Part shown: positions 62,215 through 64,000 of the stretch, piece by piece
How positions within the stretch are numbered: the first letter of the stretch is position 1
Layout of the letters: the number at the start of each line of letters is the position of its first letter
Source of the DNA: Candidatus Saccharibacteria bacterium oral taxon 488
GTDB taxonomy: Bacteria; Patescibacteriota; Saccharimonadia; Saccharimonadales; Saccharimonadaceae
DNA: 64,000 nucleotides
NCBI GenBank assembly: GCA_013100805.1
Contig: CP040000.1
Location: forward strand, 310,001-374,000
Direction of reading: 5' to 3'
Made by a program: the position numbers and the translations under genes
Notes under the pieces: model-generated
Seen by the model: only the letters and a program-made list of their open reading frames with translations
Databases searched by the model: none
Told to the model about the DNA's origin: nothing

Positions 62215-62641
62215 TGGTTTCGCGCTTGTCATAGATTTTTTTACCTCTGGCCAGAGCGATGACTACTTTAATGAATTTGTCGTTGGTTAATAATTTGGTC
62301 GGTACAATAGTCATGCCCTGCTTTTTTGCTTCGGTAAAGCGCGCTAACTGGCGCTTGCTGACTAATAATTTCCGCGCCGAAGTGTCAATGCTGCGGGCGT
62401 TGGCCTGGCCGCGAATGTTCAGCCGTAGCGAAAAACTCGCGTTATTTAGCCACAACTCACCATTTCGCATGCTAACAAACGCCCCCTTTAGCTGCACGTG
62501 CCCTTCCCTGGCCGCGCGCACCTCCATGCCCGTCAGTACCAGCCCGGCCACAATCTCCTCGCCCAACTCATAGTCAAATCGCGCTCGGCGATTCACGACG
62601 GCTTGAGTGGACGGCTTTTTGGTCTTGGTGGGCTTGGTCAC
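62162..62641 (-). CDS. smpB: SsrA-binding protein SmpB
   Basis: A 159-residue tmRNA-binding protein for rescue of stalled ribosomes: NRRARFDYELGEEIVAGLVL, GTEVKxxR-like MEVRAAREGHVQLKG, then the OB fold and the KKIYDKRETIKRRD tail. The start is a GTG at 62641, with TACAAT exactly six bases upstream, so a leaderless GTG start. The C-terminus lies inside the convergent glycosyltransferase gene. No tmRNA gene is visible nearby. Confidence 0.94.
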   Translation of the reverse strand: MTKPTKTKKPSTQAVVNRRARFDYELGEEIVAGLVLTGMEVRAAREGHVQLKGAFVSMRNGELWLNNASFSLRLNIRGQANARSIDTSARKLLVSKRQLARFTEAKKQGMTIVPTKLLTNDKFIKVVIALARGKKIYDKRETIKRRDQDRETRRQLSGR

Positions 62642-62715
62642 GTGATTATTGTAGCATGTAGGCTGGAGCCTTAGCTAGAAGATGATTGGTCTGTCTAGAC
62701 TGCGTCCCGTTACAT

Positions 62716-63300
62716 CTAATCTAGAGGCGAGAAAAGTCTTTCATTGGGATCTTCTGGCGCTGCAATTTCCTCTTTTGCTAGAATCATCATACTATTCTGT
62801 AACTTATTCATGACGTCTGCGATTTCTCCCAGGGCTGCTTGCTTTTGTGACACATCTAATTCATCATCATGATATATGCTATCAACACGATCCAGAGACT
62901 CGTAATATAATTGGCGAAGTAACCCTGACTTGTCTGATGTAAAAATAAGCGGAAGGGGGCCTGGAAGTCCTGCTTCATTTAACAACACTTGACGCGCTAA
63001 GCGATTCTTTCCTTCTGTATTGTCTAGTAGTCCAGCTAGCTCACTTTCGAGGATGTTTTGGATAGCTTCAATGACAATCTCTGCGTAAACGAGGCATAGC
63101 ATTGCCTGCTCAGGGTCTGGAGGGCTTAGAATTTGCTGCCTAATCACATCAAGTTTGTCTGGGGCGTTGACTATGTAAATTTCGTTTGGATTAACTATAT
63201 CAAGTTCGTGTTCAGACGGTGCGCCAACGTTAGTGCCGCTGGCTGGGTATCTTTTATCTGTTGGCTCTTGTGATGCTCGTGGTGCCGTCTCTATATTCAT
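62716..63300 (-). CDS. Unrecognised acidic helical protein
   Basis: A 194-residue protein, mainly helical and acidic, without TM segments. Residues about 1-30 are a variable polar stretch; NEIYIVNAPDKLDV and LCLVYAEIVIEAIQNILE follow. No known family. TATAAA lies just upstream of its ATG. It is in tandem with the next gene, both AT-rich. Confidence 0.65.
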   Translation of the reverse strand: MNIETAPRASQEPTDKRYPASGTNVGAPSEHELDIVNPNEIYIVNAPDKLDVIRQQILSPPDPEQAMLCLVYAEIVIEAIQNILESELAGLLDNTEGKNRLARQVLLNEAGLPGPLPLIFTSDKSGLLRQLYYESLDRVDSIYHDDELDVSQKQAALGEIADVMNKLQNSMMILAKEEIAAPEDPNERLFSPLD

Positions 63301-63336
63301 ACTTTTATACCAATAAATTCGATTTGATTATTAGCG

Positions 63337-63906
63337 CTAGCCTGCTAGTTTAGTTAATTCGTCCTCAACGTCGTTTACTTTTGCTAACAGCTTAGTCCTT
63401 TCTGCGAGTAACCTCGTTAGCTTACTACGGCGTTTTTCCATTTCTGCTTCTACCGCAGAAAATTCTTTAAATTGTTTTATAACGCTGTCATTATATTCGA
63501 GTTTCTTGGAGTAGTCATCCAGTGTTGTTAGTAGATACTCAAGGTTGCTGTCCAGTTTCTCTTTGGGGAGTCGTTCTCTAACTACAGCAATATAGGCAAA
63601 TACAGATGTGGCCGTATCTTGGATATCATTGTACAACTCTTCGCTGTATTTACCGGTAGCTACATTGAACTCTATAAGAGCGTTTTGTGCCGCCTCACGG
63701 TCGCCAGTTGCTGCCACTTTGGCAACGTAGCCAATAACATTGAGACTATCGGCAAAACTCAAGACGTAATTAGGGTCGTCTCTCTTGTCGACCTCTTTAC
63801 ACTTATCTCGTATGGCGTTAATTGTTGGGTGTGTTTGCCCCATGTCGTCAGTGAGACGAGGGATCTCCTGCATGCGTGCTGGGCGGTTTTTACTCATGGT
63901 TTCCAT
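63337..63906 (-). CDS. Unrecognised protein with C-terminal coiled coil
   Basis: A 189-residue soluble protein with a helical core (YVLSFADSLNVIGYVAKVAA) and a strongly predicted coiled coil at about 140-189 (EFSAVEAEMEKRRSKLTRLL). TATAGT lies eight bases before the ATG at 63906. It lies 36 bases upstream of the neighbouring unknown gene and may be co-transcribed with it. Function unknown. Confidence 0.65.
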   Translation of the reverse strand: METMSKNRPARMQEIPRLTDDMGQTHPTINAIRDKCKEVDKRDDPNYVLSFADSLNVIGYVAKVAATGDREAAQNALIEFNVATGKYSEELYNDIQDTATSVFAYIAVVRERLPKEKLDSNLEYLLTTLDDYSKKLEYNDSVIKQFKEFSAVEAEMEKRRSKLTRLLAERTKLLAKVNDVEDELTKLAG

Positions 63907-64000
63907 AGTTTTTAACTATAACATAAAATAATTTAAAAAGCAATAACAACGTATGTATCGAGGCATGCCGTATGCTGCACTTTGTAGCTGAAAGCATCGG

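Noticed and set aside
62642..62715. A tmRNA gene next to smpB
   Set aside because: The 74-base gap holds no tRNA-like domain or tag frame and is too short.
1..64000. TGA read as an amino acid, as in some CPR groups
   Set aside because: TGA ends several intact conserved genes, including der, at the expected place, and none of the recognised proteins contains an in-frame TGA.
1..64000. CRISPR array or classical insertion sequence
   Set aside because: No regularly spaced direct repeats, no cas-like gene and no transposase frame were seen.

Overview
This window looks like part of a reduced-genome Candidate Phyla Radiation bacterium, most likely a Saccharibacteria (TM7) relative. This is inferred from gene content: a PrgI/VirB4/VirD4-type secretion operon, a sortase, VanY-like peptidases, DUF3048 and PEGA proteins, many two-component systems and no recognisable biosynthetic pathways. 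TGA is used as a normal stop (for example at the end of der), which argues against the TGA-recoding CPR groups. Many genes carry a TATAAT-like -10 box exactly six bases upstream of the start codon, so leaderless mRNAs appear common. I used that spacing to choose starts.

Layout. 1-825 is AT-rich and holds a peptidase E homologue. 822-20944 is mostly a higher-GC, housekeeping-like segment: two OmpR-type two-component systems, greA, a MazG-like pyrophosphohydrolase, a NatAB-like ABC exporter with an AI-2E permease, cysS, a frameshifted Nudix gene, der, an RluB-type pseudouridine synthase, a sensor kinase/receiver pair with long Pro/Ala-rich tails, a MacB/LolD-like ABC system and a GNAT acetyltransferase.

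About 20.95-46.05 kb reads as an AT-rich accessory island. From left to right it holds a SnoaL-like gene, a small PLD-domain operon, a C5 cytosine methyltransferase coupled to a GHKL ATPase with a HEPN-like C-terminal motif, and a seven-gene type IV secretion operon (VirB2, VirB6, PrgI, TraC-like, VirB4, CHAP hydrolase, VirD4). An unusual cluster of nucleotide- and sugar-handling genes follows: two Nudix proteins, an APH-like kinase, a P-loop kinase, a glycosyltransferase-nucleotidyltransferase fusion, an NDK-like protein, an SDR, a propeller-like protein and an HD protein. The island ends with a replication-relaxation-type protein and a frameshifted large serine recombinase whose reading frame runs into the 3' end of tRNA-Glu(CTC). 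The tRNA is the likely right end of an integrated element. I could not find the left attachment site.

46.1-62.6 kb returns to higher-GC genes: another receiver/kinase/DUF3048 operon, gltX, cell-surface proteins (DUF4367-like, PEGA, sortase), tRNA-Leu(CAA), a YjeF-C-like protein, a HAD phosphatase, a MutT-like Nudix protein, an xthA-vanY-vanY operon, two GT4 glycosyltransferases and smpB. Two AT-rich unknown genes close the window. No rRNA, CRISPR array or classical IS element was seen.
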